Positions 19,020 through 28,250 of a stretch of DNA of 64,000 nucleotides are shown here, one piece after another; position 1 is the first letter of the stretch; every line of letters starts with the position of its first letter. This DNA comes from Truepera sp. bin119. GTDB lineage: Bacteria; Deinococcota; Deinococci; Deinococcales; Trueperaceae. The stretch covers positions 124,001 through 188,000 of the forward strand of contig MPNL01000001.1 of assembly GCA_002239005.1 (NCBI GenBank). The letters run 5' to 3'. Position numbers and translations under genes: made by a program. The notes below the pieces were generated by a model. The model worked only from the letters and a program-made list of their open reading frames with translations, was not told the origin of the DNA and ran no database searches.

Positions 19020-20381
19020 TCACACCAGCTTGATCGACTTCCATCGCCCAGATCGGAACCGGATCAGATAGATCACGGACAAGCCGCTTAGATAGACGAG
19101 CGCTCCGATCCAGGCGTCATGCACCCCGCCGCCGAACTGGAACACGATCAGCGCCACGAGGGGGATGAACACCATCCAGCCCATGATCGTCCTCGCCACC
19201 ATCGTGAAGGTGGTGTCGCCCGCCCCATTGAGAGCCCCGGCAAGCACGATGGTGACGGCGTCAAACACCTGGTAGAGCGCCACCAGCCGCAGGATCCGAA
19301 CCCCGGCCTGGACGACCTCTGGATCAGCGCTGAACAGGCGCATCAACTCCCCAGGTGCAATCAGGTAGCCGAGGCCGATCAGGCCCATGGAGACCATGCC
19401 GAGCACTGTGCCGCGGTAGCCCAATCCCTCAGCTAGATCGGGGCGCCCCGCACCGAGTTGCCGCGCCACCAGGCTCGAGGTCGCCATTCCGAAGGCGATA
19501 CCGACGGTGAATGACATGCTCATGTACTGCACAGCAACTTGGTTAGCAGCCAGCGCCTCGGTTGAGATGTGGCCGATCAGAGCGAAGAAGGTGCTGAAAC
19601 TAGCGATCTCGATGCAGTCCCCAAGGCCCATGGGCAGGCCTATCTTGAAGACCTGGGCCAGGTCGCGCCTCCGCAACCTCGGGGGCAAAAAGGTGCGGTA
19701 GCGGCGCCGAGCCGCCGGTGCCCACAGGATGGCAGCACTGAGGGTGGCGTTCACGATGTTGGCGATCAGCGTCGCCACCGCCGCGCCGGTCACCTCGAGC
19801 CGGGGAAACCCGAGATTGCCGAGGACCAGTAACCAGTCGAGCAGGATGTTCAGGAGCACAGTGGTCCAGGCGAGGATCATGGGCGTCCGCGAGTCGCCCC
19901 GACCTACGAGGTAGCCCCATACGACGCCCGAGAACATTATGAAGGGGATCTCGAACCCCCGGATGAACAGGTAGTTCGCTCCCAGGACCGCTACGCTGGG
20001 CTCGTCGCTGGGGGCTATGAAGCCGAAGCCCTGGCGGAACAACCAGGGAATCGTGAGGGCCACGATGCTCATGAGTCCAACAACGGCCAGACAGCGCCAC
20101 ACCCAGGCCCCAACGGCTTCGTCGTCATCGGCGCCGTAGGCGCGGCCGATGAACACCACACTGCTGCTGGCGGTCCCGCGGAAGAGGAGCGCCACAGCGA
20201 AGAAGATCACCCCACCGAGGCCCACCGCCGCTAGTGCCTGGGTACTCACCCGGGATACAAAGAAGGTATCGGCTACTCCGAGCAGGGTGTAGGAGACCTG
20301 TTGAAAGATGAGCGGCGTCGCCAGGAGCGCCACCTTGCGGGTAAGGCCGGTGCGCGAGTAGAACCGTCCCCGCGCCCTCAT
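19020..20381 (-). CDS. MATE-family multidrug/metabolite exporter
   Basis: Twelve-helix inner-membrane antiporter. The 453-residue protein opens with RKVALLATPLIFQQVSYTLL and VADTFFVSRVSTQALAAVGL, the family signature in helix 1-2, and repeats the pattern in the second half (GLPMGLGDCIEIASF, STEALAANQVAVQYMSM). I start at ATG 20381 because the longer open frame adds 59 residues without family character. MATE proteins extrude drugs or metabolites using Na+ or H+; the substrate is not evident here. Confidence 0.94.
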   Translation of the reverse strand: MRARGRFYSRTGLTRKVALLATPLIFQQVSYTLLGVADTFFVSRVSTQALAAVGLGGVIFFAVALLFRGTASSSVVFIGRAYGADDDEAVGAWVWRCLAVVGLMSIVALTIPWLFRQGFGFIAPSDEPSVAVLGANYLFIRGFEIPFIMFSGVVWGYLVGRGDSRTPMILAWTTVLLNILLDWLLVLGNLGFPRLEVTGAAVATLIANIVNATLSAAILWAPAARRRYRTFLPPRLRRRDLAQVFKIGLPMGLGDCIEIASFSTFFALIGHISTEALAANQVAVQYMSMSFTVGIAFGMATSSLVARQLGAGRPDLAEGLGYRGTVLGMVSMGLIGLGYLIAPGELMRLFSADPEVVQAGVRILRLVALYQVFDAVTIVLAGALNGAGDTTFTMVARTIMGWMVFIPLVALIVFQFGGGVHDAWIGALVYLSGLSVIYLIRFRSGRWKSIKLV

Positions 20382-21242
20382 AGCCGCTTCGCTGGGCAAC
20401 CTGCCCACCCGATCGGTGGGAGGGTGCGATACGAGACCTGGACACGGCAAGTCCGTCCTGACATGCCGGCTATTATCGGTTGTGAGACCTCGATTGAGAA
20501 CCCCCCCCCTTAGCGCGGCGGGCTCCCAGCACAACAGAGGGGCTCGAGTGCTCTGCAACTTAAGCCACGTGAACTCGTATAGTGGGGTAGGGAGCGCCCG
20601 CCCCTATGGGGCTCTGACATCAGGACCCGCACGAGGTAGCTAGGGGTTGACCGCGCCGAACGCCACGGTAGAGATCCAGGGGCAGACTGCGAGGTAGAGG
20701 AGCCAGCCCAACAACCCCTTTCGGACCCTCGTGCCCCTGCCGCTGTGGGGATAGGATATCGTGCCGGGCCTCCAAACTCCCTGCGAATGAAGCCCGGCAT
20801 CGACATCGCCGCCTAGATGGTGACCGGTGCAATACCGAGAACAGTTGTCTGCAGGTGGTGCCTAGAAGTCACGAACCGCCAGTTCTGTACGCTGCGAAAG
20901 CTGATCGCAACGCAGGCTTCACCGACCTGACCGTGCCTGCGCCTGGCCCTCGAGCTGATGATCACAGCTTCAGGAGACGTGCTGTCTTTCAACGAGCGGG
21001 GATCCACAGCCACTTCCCGGACCGAAGTCGGCTCCGACTCCGATAGGAACTGATCGGTCACAATCATTGTCCTGGAGGTGGAATCGGTCACCCAATATTC
21101 CTGGCGCTGAACATAATCGGCTGCAAGGTCGAAGACCGGCGAAGGTGGCTCGCGAAGTGTGGGTCGAGCGGGACGGACGACCCGCTGCAGACAATGGAGC
21201 CGGAGACGGGCCTATAATGCGGTTTGCGATGGGCAAGGGGAT
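20382..21242. other. Intergenic region between divergent genes
   Basis: Upstream of the MATE gene (minus) and the Gfo/Idh dehydrogenase (plus). A minus-strand frame near 20640-20725 reads RKGLLGWLLYLAVCPWISTV and could be the last membrane helix of a lost protein. The plus-strand promoter is listed separately. Nothing else is supported. Confidence 0.35.
21213..21218 (+). promoter_or_regulatory. TATAAT -10 box for the Gfo/Idh dehydrogenase
   Basis: A perfect TATAAT lies 25 nt before ATG 21243. A GACAAT/CAGACA-like word about 17-19 nt upstream is a weak -35. An AAGGGG ribosome site lies between. Transcription would start near 21225. Confidence 0.45.
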
Positions 21243-22283
21243 ATGAGGCTAAATATCGCTCTTCTCGGCGCGGGCTTCATCGGCAAGGTCCATGCTGAGA
21301 ACCTGGCGCAGAATCCCAGCGTCGGGTTCGCCGGTATCTATGACTTAGACGAGGCCTCGGCACGGGCAGTGGCCGAACAGCACGGCGTCCCGCTCCTCGG
21401 CAGTCTCGAGGGGGCGCTCAACGACGATTCTATCGACGCCGTCTTCATCACCACACCACCCGACACGCACCCCACCCTCATCCTACGGGCCGCCCAAGCT
21501 GGCAAGGCGGTCTTCTGCGAGAAGCCGGTCGGAACGAATCTCGATGAGGTCGACGCCCTGCTGCAATCGCTGGCGGATATCGACCGTCCTGTCCAGATCG
21601 GCTTCAACCGCCGCTTCGATTCCCACCACCGCGCCCTGGCCGAAAAGCTGAAGGGGGGTGCGATCGGTAGGCTCGAGCAGGTCACCATCACCAGCCGCGA
21701 TCCCCACCCACCACCGGTGGCCTACATGCGTAACACCCCCGGCGGCATCTTCTACGATTCGATGATTCACGACTTCGACATGGCTCGCTGGCTGCTGGAC
21801 GAGGAACCTATCGAGGTCTACGCAGTCGCCAGCAGCCTGATTGGCGAGGAACTCAACCCCGACCGGGATCCCGACACGGCGATGGCGACGTTGCGCACGG
21901 CTAGCGGCAAGATGTGTGCCATCCAGATGAGCCGTCGCGCCGTCTACGGCTACGACCAGCGCCTCGAAGTGTTTGGAGAGAAGGGGATGTTGCAGTCGGG
22001 AAACGTGCAGGTGCACAACGTGCGGCACTACGGGGCCAAGATCATCGGCGAGGAGGTCTTGCTCAATTTCTTCACCGATCGATATCGGCAGAGCTACGTT
22101 CAGGAACTCGAGTCCTTCCTGTTAGCGGTGCTCCATGACCACCCGGTCGAGGTGACGATCTGGGATGGTCGCCAAAGCCTGGCACTCAGCCTAGCCGCAC
22201 TGCGCTCCGCCACCGAAGGCGTACCCGTTCAGCTAAACTACCCACATGCACCGAGACAGACTCACCGAGACAGACTTCAATGA
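21243..22283 (+). CDS. Gfo/Idh/MocA-family dehydrogenase, inositol 2-dehydrogenase-like
   Basis: NAD(P)-dependent oxidation of an inositol or sugar. The 346-residue protein has the Rossmann motif ALLGAGFIGKVHAENLA, TPPDTH, the EKP motif in FCEKPVGTN and, in the C-terminal half, GGIFYDSMIHDFDMARWLL with the catalytic Asp/His pair typical of IolG. I start at ATG 21243 with an AAGGGG site; a longer open frame begins upstream of the promoter. Neighbours (manA, class II aldolase, FGGY kinase) fit polyol or sugar catabolism. Confidence 0.93.
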   Translation: MRLNIALLGAGFIGKVHAENLAQNPSVGFAGIYDLDEASARAVAEQHGVPLLGSLEGALNDDSIDAVFITTPPDTHPTLILRAAQAGKAVFCEKPVGTNLDEVDALLQSLADIDRPVQIGFNRRFDSHHRALAEKLKGGAIGRLEQVTITSRDPHPPPVAYMRNTPGGIFYDSMIHDFDMARWLLDEEPIEVYAVASSLIGEELNPDRDPDTAMATLRTASGKMCAIQMSRRAVYGYDQRLEVFGEKGMLQSGNVQVHNVRHYGAKIIGEEVLLNFFTDRYRQSYVQELESFLLAVLHDHPVEVTIWDGRQSLALSLAALRSATEGVPVQLNYPHAPRQTHRDRLQ

Positions 22284-22406
22284 ACACGGTCCTGCGCCTC
22301 GAGGCCGACCCCTTCTGCCTCCTCCGAGTGGGAGTCCGCACCACCGCCCACCCCTCCGCAGCGCGAAAGCGTGATCCTCTAGACCTTTGAGGGAGACAGA
22401 ACGCGC

Positions 22407-23453
22407 ATGGATCGGTACCCGCTCAAGCTATCGTTTCACGTTCGCACCTACGCCTTCGGCGAGAGGCTCATCCCCACAAGGCTCGGCGAGCAGGGGGTCC
22501 CCGATGGGGTGGTGGCCGAGACCTGGGAGATAAGTGACTACAAGGAGACTGCCGGGACGATCCTCAACGGCGACTATCAGGGTAGGACCCTGCACGACCT
22601 AGTCCTCGCGAACCCCTACCAACCGTCGGGCAGGGTCGGCGAGACCCGCACTTCCCACTCCTAGAGAAGTTCCTTGATGCCTCTCACATGCTCCCCGTGC
22701 ACCTCCACGCGGACGAGGAGACCGCCCGCAGCAAGTATGGCGAACCGAACGGCAAGACCGAGGCTTGGCATATCCTCTGGGCCGCTGAGGGTGTCACCAT
22801 CCTCGCTGGTGTGCGGGCCGAGATGACCCACCAAGATCTGTTTCGACGCCTTCAAGGATCGGGACTACGACCGCGCCATGCTGAGGCTGCCGATCCGCAC
22901 CGGTGAGACCGTCTATGTCCCCGCTGGTACCATCCACAGCTTCGGCCCCGACATCCTCATCTTCGAGGTCCAGCAGACCAGCGACCTAGGCGCTAACGTC
23001 ATGCCGAACGACCTCTATAACAACCCCTGTCCCGAGGAGACCTGGGAGGTCAACATTCGCAACACCCTATCTGAACTCCGTACCCATTACCAGCCCCGAC
23101 CCCACCCAGGCCAGCCACTTGAGGAGAGCGTCAACCGACGCGTGGTCGGTGCTGCGGGGCCCCACTTTTCCCTCGAGCGAGCGCATGTGGTGCCCGCTCA
23201 CCCTGAGCGCTGCACGACCCTGACAAACGCACGCGACCCGGTATTGCTCGATGACCAGGGTGGCGAAGAGATCCTAGGCAGAGCGGAGTCCTGCATCCTG
23301 CCCGCCGCCCTAGGTGAGGTGCGGGTTGTTCCTTCGGGGGCGGGCGACCTCATCACCTGCTACCTGCCCGACCTCGAGTGTGACGTGATCGCACCGCTGC
23401 AGGCTGCAGGACACAATGATGGGGCGATTCGCGAACTAGGGGAGGTTTGCTAG
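22407..23453 (+). pseudogene. Mannose-6-phosphate isomerase-like gene with two frameshifts
   Basis: Three consecutive frames together give a complete class I phosphomannose isomerase-like cupin: FGERLIPTRLGEQG and GTILNGDYQGRTLHDLV at the start, MLPVHLHADEETARSKYG (metal site) in the middle, and GETVYVPAGTIHSFGPDILI FEVQQ at the end. The first shift looks like a lost C in a C-run at 22645-22647 (restoring ETPHFPLLEKF), the second an extra T at 22841-22843 (restoring DLFDAFKDRDYD). The repaired product would have about 348 residues. Both lesions are in short homopolymers, so sequencing error and recent decay are equally possible. Confidence 0.8.
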
Positions 23454-23587
23454 TCGACCGCTAAAGCGCCGCGGGCCCCCCAGACATTAAAGATACCCGG
23501 CTCTCACCGACCGACCTTGTGGAGTTGGGCACTCAAAATCCCCTTTCTTAATAAGGATCTGGCCCTCACCCGAGCCCGCTCCGTCCC

Positions 23588-24412
23588 TCAGGCCCGGCCG
23601 GCTGCCTTCATGATGCGGATCTTGCCACACGCCACCTCGACCAGCGCGGCGCGGGCCGCATCGCTCACTTCGTAGACGCCCTCTGCCTCCGACCGCTCGC
23701 GCCACGCCTTCAGCACCGCACGCTGAAGCCCAGCACCGATATTCACCTTGACGACGCCGAGCGTCGTGGCCACCGCTAGATCTTCTGCTGGGATCCCCGT
23801 TCCACCATGCAGCACTAGCGGCTTTCGGGTCCGCCGCGCAATAGCCCCGAGCCGATCCAGATCGAGACGGCTGGCCTGGCCATGCACCGACCCGACCGAG
23901 CAGGCGACCATGTCAGCACCGCCGTCGTCGAGAAGGCGCAGGGCGATCTCGGGATCGGTGAGATGAAGCCCTTCACCCCTACCCTCTCCGGCACCGAAGC
24001 TGCCCGCCGCCGCCTCCAGCGAGACGCCCGAGCCGTGGGCCCACTCGGCCAGCCGCCGAGTGGTGGCGATGTTCTCCTCAGGCTTTAGGTGATCTCCGTC
24101 GTACATAACCGAACTGTACCCGGCTCTTAGACACGCGGCGACGCGCTCCGGCCCCTCCCCGTGGTCGAGGTGCAACATCACCGGGACAGCCACCTCCTCC
24201 GCCAGCGCCCGTATCATCCCCGCTAGCACGGCGGGCGAGGCCTGTGTCAACTCCCCCGGGCTGGTTTGTAGAATGATCGGGGCCCGCTCCAACTCCGCCG
24301 CCTCGACGCAAGCACGCGCCATCTCGAGGGTGCCGACATTGAACGCCGGCATGGCAAACCCCCCCTTAAACGCGTAGTCGATCAACGTGCGCCCGTCGTA
24401 AACATACGGCAT
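23588..24412 (-). CDS. Class II fructose/tagatose-bisphosphate aldolase family protein
   Basis: Zinc aldolase that splits a ketose bisphosphate into two trioses or similar fragments. The 274-residue protein has AMPAFNVGTLEMARACVEAA, the zinc segment VMLHLDHGEG, SVMYDGDHLKPEENI, and LHGGTGIP, VKVNIGAGLQ near the end, as in GatY/KbaY/FbaA. It lies 6 nt after an FGGY kinase gene on the same strand, so kinase and aldolase probably act in sequence on one imported sugar. Confidence 0.93.
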   Translation of the reverse strand: MPYVYDGRTLIDYAFKGGFAMPAFNVGTLEMARACVEAAELERAPIILQTSPGELTQASPAVLAGMIRALAEEVAVPVMLHLDHGEGPERVAACLRAGYSSVMYDGDHLKPEENIATTRRLAEWAHGSGVSLEAAAGSFGAGEGRGEGLHLTDPEIALRLLDDGGADMVACSVGSVHGQASRLDLDRLGAIARRTRKPLVLHGGTGIPAEDLAVATTLGVVKVNIGAGLQRAVLKAWRERSEAEGVYEVSDAARAALVEVACGKIRIMKAAGRA

Positions 24413-24418
24413 ACCGTT

Positions 24419-25888
24419 TTAGACCCCTTCCCTGCTCTCTCGCAGCGCCTCGACGATGCGGCGACTACGCGCGTACGCCTCCTCGTAGGGCGCCTGCCAT
24501 TCCGGTTCAGGCTCGAACATCCGCCGAATCCTATAGGTCCTGGCGACGGCCTCCTCAGCGCTCGCGTAGACCCCCAGACCGATCCCGGCGAGTAGCGCCA
24601 CACCCGCCGTGACCATGTCGGGGTGCCGGGCGACCTCCAGGGGCCGGCCCAGCACAGAGGCACGAATCCTGCCCGACAGGTCATCCTCGTCGGAGGCTCC
24701 CACCAAGCGGATCACAGCAACAGACTCTCCGGTGACCCGTTCCAGCGCTTCGATCCCGGCCCGGATCTCGAGGGCGAGCCCATCGTACACGGCCCTGGCG
24801 AGATGCGCCCGATCGTGATCTGGGGTGATGCCAACGAAGGCGCCAGTGGCACCGGGATCGTTGAACGGCGGCCCAGCGCCGTAGAACTGTGCGATGAACT
24901 GCGGAGCGGCTCCGGGCTCAACGGCAGCAGCGAGTTGCCTAAGCTCGGTGAAGCTGGCCACGCCGAGAAGCTCCTTGAGCCAGCGAAGCGCCCCTCCGGA
25001 GCTATAGAGCCCCCCGATCAGGTAGCTGTGGTCGGCTGCCACATGAATGCCGACCCCAAAGCCGCCAGCCCTTTCGGGATCGGGAGGTCCCTGCCAACCC
25101 AGGGTAAGGGCTTCCGCAGTACCTAGGGAGTCGAGCACGACCTCAGGCACCACCGCGCCACAGGCTAGGGCCGCACAGACGTGGTCGTGGCCCCCGGCAA
25201 AGACCGGCGTCCCCGGTCGGAGACCCACCAGCGATGCCGCCTCGACCGTCACGGTGCCGACCGGGTCGGTCGCCGAGACCACCGGGGGCAGGAAGTCGGT
25301 CGTCAGACCTGCGAGCTCAATCAGTTCAGCCGACCAGTCCCCGGAACGAATGTCGAAGGCCATGGTGCGGCAGGCCTGCGAGACCTCCATGACCGCCCCC
25401 CCGGTCAACCGGTAGCCTATGTAGTTGCAGATGCTCAACCACAACTGGGTCCGATCCCAGGCTCCCGGATCGACCTCGCGTAGCCACACCCACTTGGCGA
25501 TGCTATGGATCGGATTGGGAAACAAGCCGGTGATGGAAAACCAACCCTTCGGCTTGAGCGCCTCCGAGAGTCGCCGCATCTGCACCTCAGCCCGAGTGTC
25601 GTTCCAGGGAATGACAGGATAGGTCGGTTCCCCGCTGCGACCCAGCGGAACCCCGGCCTCACCCATGCTGGAGATAGCCAGCGCCTCGATCGGCCGGGAG
25701 AGGCCGGCGGTCGCCCCACGAATGAGCGTGGCGGTGTCACACCACAGGGTCTCCGGCGACCTGAATGACAATCCGTCAGCTGCCACCTCTCGATGGGTAG
25801 GGCCGCAGGTGTAGGCCAGCAGGCGTCCATCTTCCTCGTAGACGCCGACCTTGGTGTGGGTGGTGCCGACATCGACGCCGAGCAGCAT
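24419..25888 (-). CDS. FGGY-family carbohydrate kinase
   Basis: Phosphorylates a ketose or polyol. The 489-residue protein opens with the phosphate-1 motif LLGVDVGTTHTKVGVYEE, has WNDTRA, the phosphate-2 region FAGGHDHVCAALACG and the C-terminal adenosine motif AVIRLVGASDEDDLSGRIRA. The family covers xylulose, glycerol and gluconate kinases; overall it looks xylulokinase-like. Start is ATG 25888, between a decayed sugar permease and the aldolase gene. Confidence 0.92.
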   Translation of the reverse strand: MLLGVDVGTTHTKVGVYEEDGRLLAYTCGPTHREVAADGLSFRSPETLWCDTATLIRGATAGLSRPIEALAISSMGEAGVPLGRSGEPTYPVIPWNDTRAEVQMRRLSEALKPKGWFSITGLFPNPIHSIAKWVWLREVDPGAWDRTQLWLSICNYIGYRLTGGAVMEVSQACRTMAFDIRSGDWSAELIELAGLTTDFLPPVVSATDPVGTVTVEAASLVGLRPGTPVFAGGHDHVCAALACGAVVPEVVLDSLGTAEALTLGWQGPPDPERAGGFGVGIHVAADHSYLIGGLYSSGGALRWLKELLGVASFTELRQLAAAVEPGAAPQFIAQFYGAGPPFNDPGATGAFVGITPDHDRAHLARAVYDGLALEIRAGIEALERVTGESVAVIRLVGASDEDDLSGRIRASVLGRPLEVARHPDMVTAGVALLAGIGLGVYASAEEAVARTYRIRRMFEPEPEWQAPYEEAYARSRRIVEALRESREGV

Positions 25889-25900
25889 GACACTACCCTT

Positions 25901-26266
25901 TCACAGCACCAAAGTCAGACCCCGGACGATGTAACGCTGCGCCAGCAGGGCGAGGACGGTCGGTGGGATAATGGCAAGCAGCGTCCGGACCGCCACGAAC
26001 CAGAACTGGATACCCCGGGTATCGACCGCGCTGGCCATCAACACGGGGATGGTCTTGGCCTTGAGCGGGGCGAGCGTCAGGGCGAACAGGGACTTATTCC
26101 AACTGAACGCCAGTACGATCATCAGGGTCACCACCATAGCCGGTGCCGCCAGCCACAGGGCGATGTTCGTAAAGGCCTGAAACGCCGAGGCCCCGTCGAC
26201 CAGGGTCGCCTCCTCCAACTCGACGGGCAGATCCATAAACGCCTAGCGCATGATGACGGTGGCGAA
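25901..26266 (-). pseudogene. C-terminal fragment of a sugar ABC permease (MalG type)
   Basis: Only the last third of a binding-protein-dependent permease remains. It carries the EAA loop (DLPVELEEATLVDGASAFQAF) that docks on the ATPase, then two membrane spans (VVTLMIVLAFSWNKSLFALT and LLAIIPPTVLALLAQRY). Upstream in the same frame is FATVIMR, a TAG at 26243-26245, then AFMDLP, so a nonsense codon interrupts the recognisable part. The rest of the permease and its partners are absent. It abuts the FGGY kinase gene, suggesting a former import-and-catabolism operon. Confidence 0.8.
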
Positions 26267-26275
26267 CTACCATCC

Positions 26276-27031
26276 TTACCGATGATCTTCCGCCCTATCT
26301 TGTGGCTCAAAGCCCAGAACCTTGTGGGCGTGGCTCAGATCCCGGTAGCCCCACCTGTTATCTGAAAGCACAAAGAGGGTAGCGAATGGCAAATCGATTG
26401 GTGCGGCCACAGCTAGCTCGACCATACGGGCAATGTCGCGCTGACTGCACCAGACCGCATAGTCGCGAGCACTAAGAGGACGATCTTCTTCGGTCACATG
26501 GCCGATACGCAGACAGATGATGGACAGGTCGGTCGTGTCCGCGTAGTGGCGAGCTAATGCCTCACCCCAAACCTTGCTGGCACCGTAGATACCGCTGGGT
26601 CGAATCGGTGTTTGGTGGGTCAGCATGGGCCAGGAAGTAGGAGCATCATCGTAACGACCCTGGGCAATAGATAGGTATGGCTCTTCCTTTTCCCAGCCCG
26701 CAATCGTCGCACCGCTGCTGGCATAAATCACGCGTTTCACCCCGGCTTCACGTGCTGCCTCAAAGACGTTGTATGTGCCCGCCACATTAACCGCCTGCAA
26801 CTCTTCCCAGGTGTACTCACCTGCTTTGGCTGCCAAGTGAACAACGACATCCTGTCCCGTAAAGGCGGGTCGGATGGCGTCCAAATCCGAAATATCGGCT
26901 TGGTGGCACTTGACACCGGCCACCCCGCTGCGGTTGAGGGCACTTAGTTCATACTTGTCTGCAAGTTGCTCTTTCACCACACCGCCGATCAGGCCGCTCA
27001 TACCGGTTATGAGAACGTTCATTTTAGCCAT
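26276..27031 (-). CDS. NAD-dependent epimerase/dehydratase (uronate dehydrogenase-like SDR)
   Basis: Extended SDR of 251 residues with VLITGMSGLIGGVVKEQL, VVVHLAAKAG, YASSGATIAGW and IYGASKVWGEALAR (YxxxK). Its short length and LRIGHV segment resemble uronate dehydrogenases and related sugar oxidoreductases. Start ATG 27031 has an AAGGAGATG site. It probably belonged with the adjacent sugar kinase, aldolase and permease fragment. Confidence 0.85.
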   Translation of the reverse strand: MAKMNVLITGMSGLIGGVVKEQLADKYELSALNRSGVAGVKCHQADISDLDAIRPAFTGQDVVVHLAAKAGEYTWEELQAVNVAGTYNVFEAAREAGVKRVIYASSGATIAGWEKEEPYLSIAQGRYDDAPTSWPMLTHQTPIRPSGIYGASKVWGEALARHYADTTDLSIICLRIGHVTEEDRPLSARDYAVWCSQRDIARMVELAVAAPIDLPFATLFVLSDNRWGYRDLSHAHKVLGFEPQDRAEDHR

Positions 27032-27184
27032 GATCCATCTCCTTCATAGCTCAAGGGAATTCACAGGAATCGAGGGGGCCTCGTCCCGAAGGGAAGGCTC
27101 GGCAGGGCCCTGAGAACCTGAAGCGCAGGGGAGTGTTGGCAGCCGAACTCGAGAATGTGATCCTCGGCCGAATGGGAAGCAGGC

Positions 27185-27750
27185 TCATCCCCACAGCCGG
27201 CACACCCGGGCAGCTGTTCTGTAGAACATTGCCCCCCTCCGTCCTCCGAAAAGGGGGCGGCGATCTTCTTGAGGCCGTTCCACAGCACCGGGTAGGAGAG
27301 CGAGAACTTGCCGACCGGGAGGTTACTCTCGAACATGTAGCGCTCCGGGCCGAAGCACTCGGTCGCGTGGAGGTAGTAGGGGCTCTGGGCGGCGACGAGC
27401 TCGTCCGGGGTGGGGGGACGGGGATCGCTGTGCCAGCCGAAGCCGTTGTCAGGCACGGCCATGCCGCCGAGGTTGGCATAGACGTTGGGAAGTTCAGCAA
27501 GAGCAGCGATATCCTCCCTCCAGCATTCGAAGATAGCCTCGCGCCGGCCGGCGTAGGAGCCGACGCCCAGCAGTGTACCGAAGTGATCGAGGATAATAGT
27601 GGCCTCGGGCGCAGCCGCTGCAAGGTCGCGCAGGTAGAGGATCTAATGGTGATAGTTCCAGGTCTTGTAGGCCGCCTCGTGTGCCTCGAGCACCTCCGTC
27701 GCCGCCCCAGCGAGGGTCGGCGTGGTCAAGTCGCCCGGTGTCCCGTCACC
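27185..27750 (-). pseudogene. Amidohydrolase_2 (TIM-barrel) gene broken by a nonsense codon and a frameshift
   Basis: The minus strand reads EAAYKTWNYHH, then TAG at 27643-27645, then ILYLRDLAAAAPEATIILDH FG, GVGSYAGRREAIFECWREDI, NLGGMAVPDNGFGWH, and FGPERYMFESNLPVGKFSLS YPVLWNGLKKIA. These are the C-terminal landmarks of metal-dependent amidohydrolases. The TAG replaces what is usually Gln in YHHQ. A shift in the G-run at 27231-27240 restores AMFYRTAARVCRLWG and a stop at 27185, the normal C-terminus. The N-terminal half is not recognisable. Confidence 0.8.
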
Positions 27751-28153
27751 GGCGGGCGGATTTGCCGCCTCGGCAAGTGCAGGCACTACCAGGGTGGCGT
27801 CTGCGCTCACCCGGACGCCTGGCGGAGCCGACCCCGGAGACGCCGCCGGTGACCGACTTGGCTCGCCCTGCTGCCTTGCACGGGACGCACTGGCCACCAT
27901 GTGGCCTCCAGCAGCCGGCAGATGCAGCGCCTACCCTACCTACCCTGCCGGAGGTGTGCCGCGCCTGGAACAGCATCTCGATCCCTTCCTCGATAAGCGC
28001 TTGTGTGCTGGTGGATTCGACCGCGGCCAGCATGCGGAGCCAGTGCGCCACGTCCGGTAGGACATAGACGCCGACATGCTTCCGCCCTTGGCGGGTGGCC
28101 GGCACGCCCCGGTGCCGCAGCGGCGTCTTCAACGTATCGGTAAACCTGCTCAT
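27746..28153 (-). CDS. Ribbon-helix-helix (CopG-like) DNA-binding protein with an abnormal tail
   Basis: Starts at ATG 28153 with an AGAGGA site. Residues 25-62 (KHVGVYVLPDVAHWLRMLAA, then STSTQALIEEGIEMLF) have the strand-helix-helix pattern of RHH repressors and antitoxins, with a basic N-terminal arm. Related small proteins are about 70-80 residues. Here the frame runs on to 135 residues with an Arg/Gly/Pro-rich tail that overlaps the decayed amidohydrolase, so the original stop is probably lost. It is divergent from the Cache-ClpP-like gene, and may regulate that promoter; no toxin gene is seen beside it. Confidence 0.6.
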   Translation of the reverse strand: MSRFTDTLKTPLRHRGVPATRQGRKHVGVYVLPDVAHWLRMLAAVESTSTQALIEEGIEMLFQARHTSGRVGRVGAASAGCWRPHGGQCVPCKAAGRAKSVTGGVSGVGSARRPGERRRHPGSACTCRGGKSARR

Positions 28154-28212
28154 GGTGTCCTCTTGGTGTGCTCTCTGTGCACAGAAAAGCGCAGCGTGCA
28201 CCCGAATTGCAT

Positions 28213-28244
28213 TTGACAACAGCGCAATGATACCGCATTATAAT
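28213..28244 (+). promoter_or_regulatory. Promoter with consensus -35 and -10, placed for a leaderless transcript
   Basis: TTGACA at 28213-28218 and TATAAT at 28239-28244 (spacer 20, longer than ideal). Transcription should start about 7 nt after the -10, which is GTG 28251, the start codon chosen for the next gene. No ribosome site is present, consistent with leaderless translation. Confidence 0.55.
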
Positions 28245-28250
28245 TCCGAC

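Noticed and set aside
18751-19071. Plus-strand 106-codon frame before the MATE gene end
   Set aside because: No recognised domain, overlaps the MATE coding end and lacks a ribosome site.
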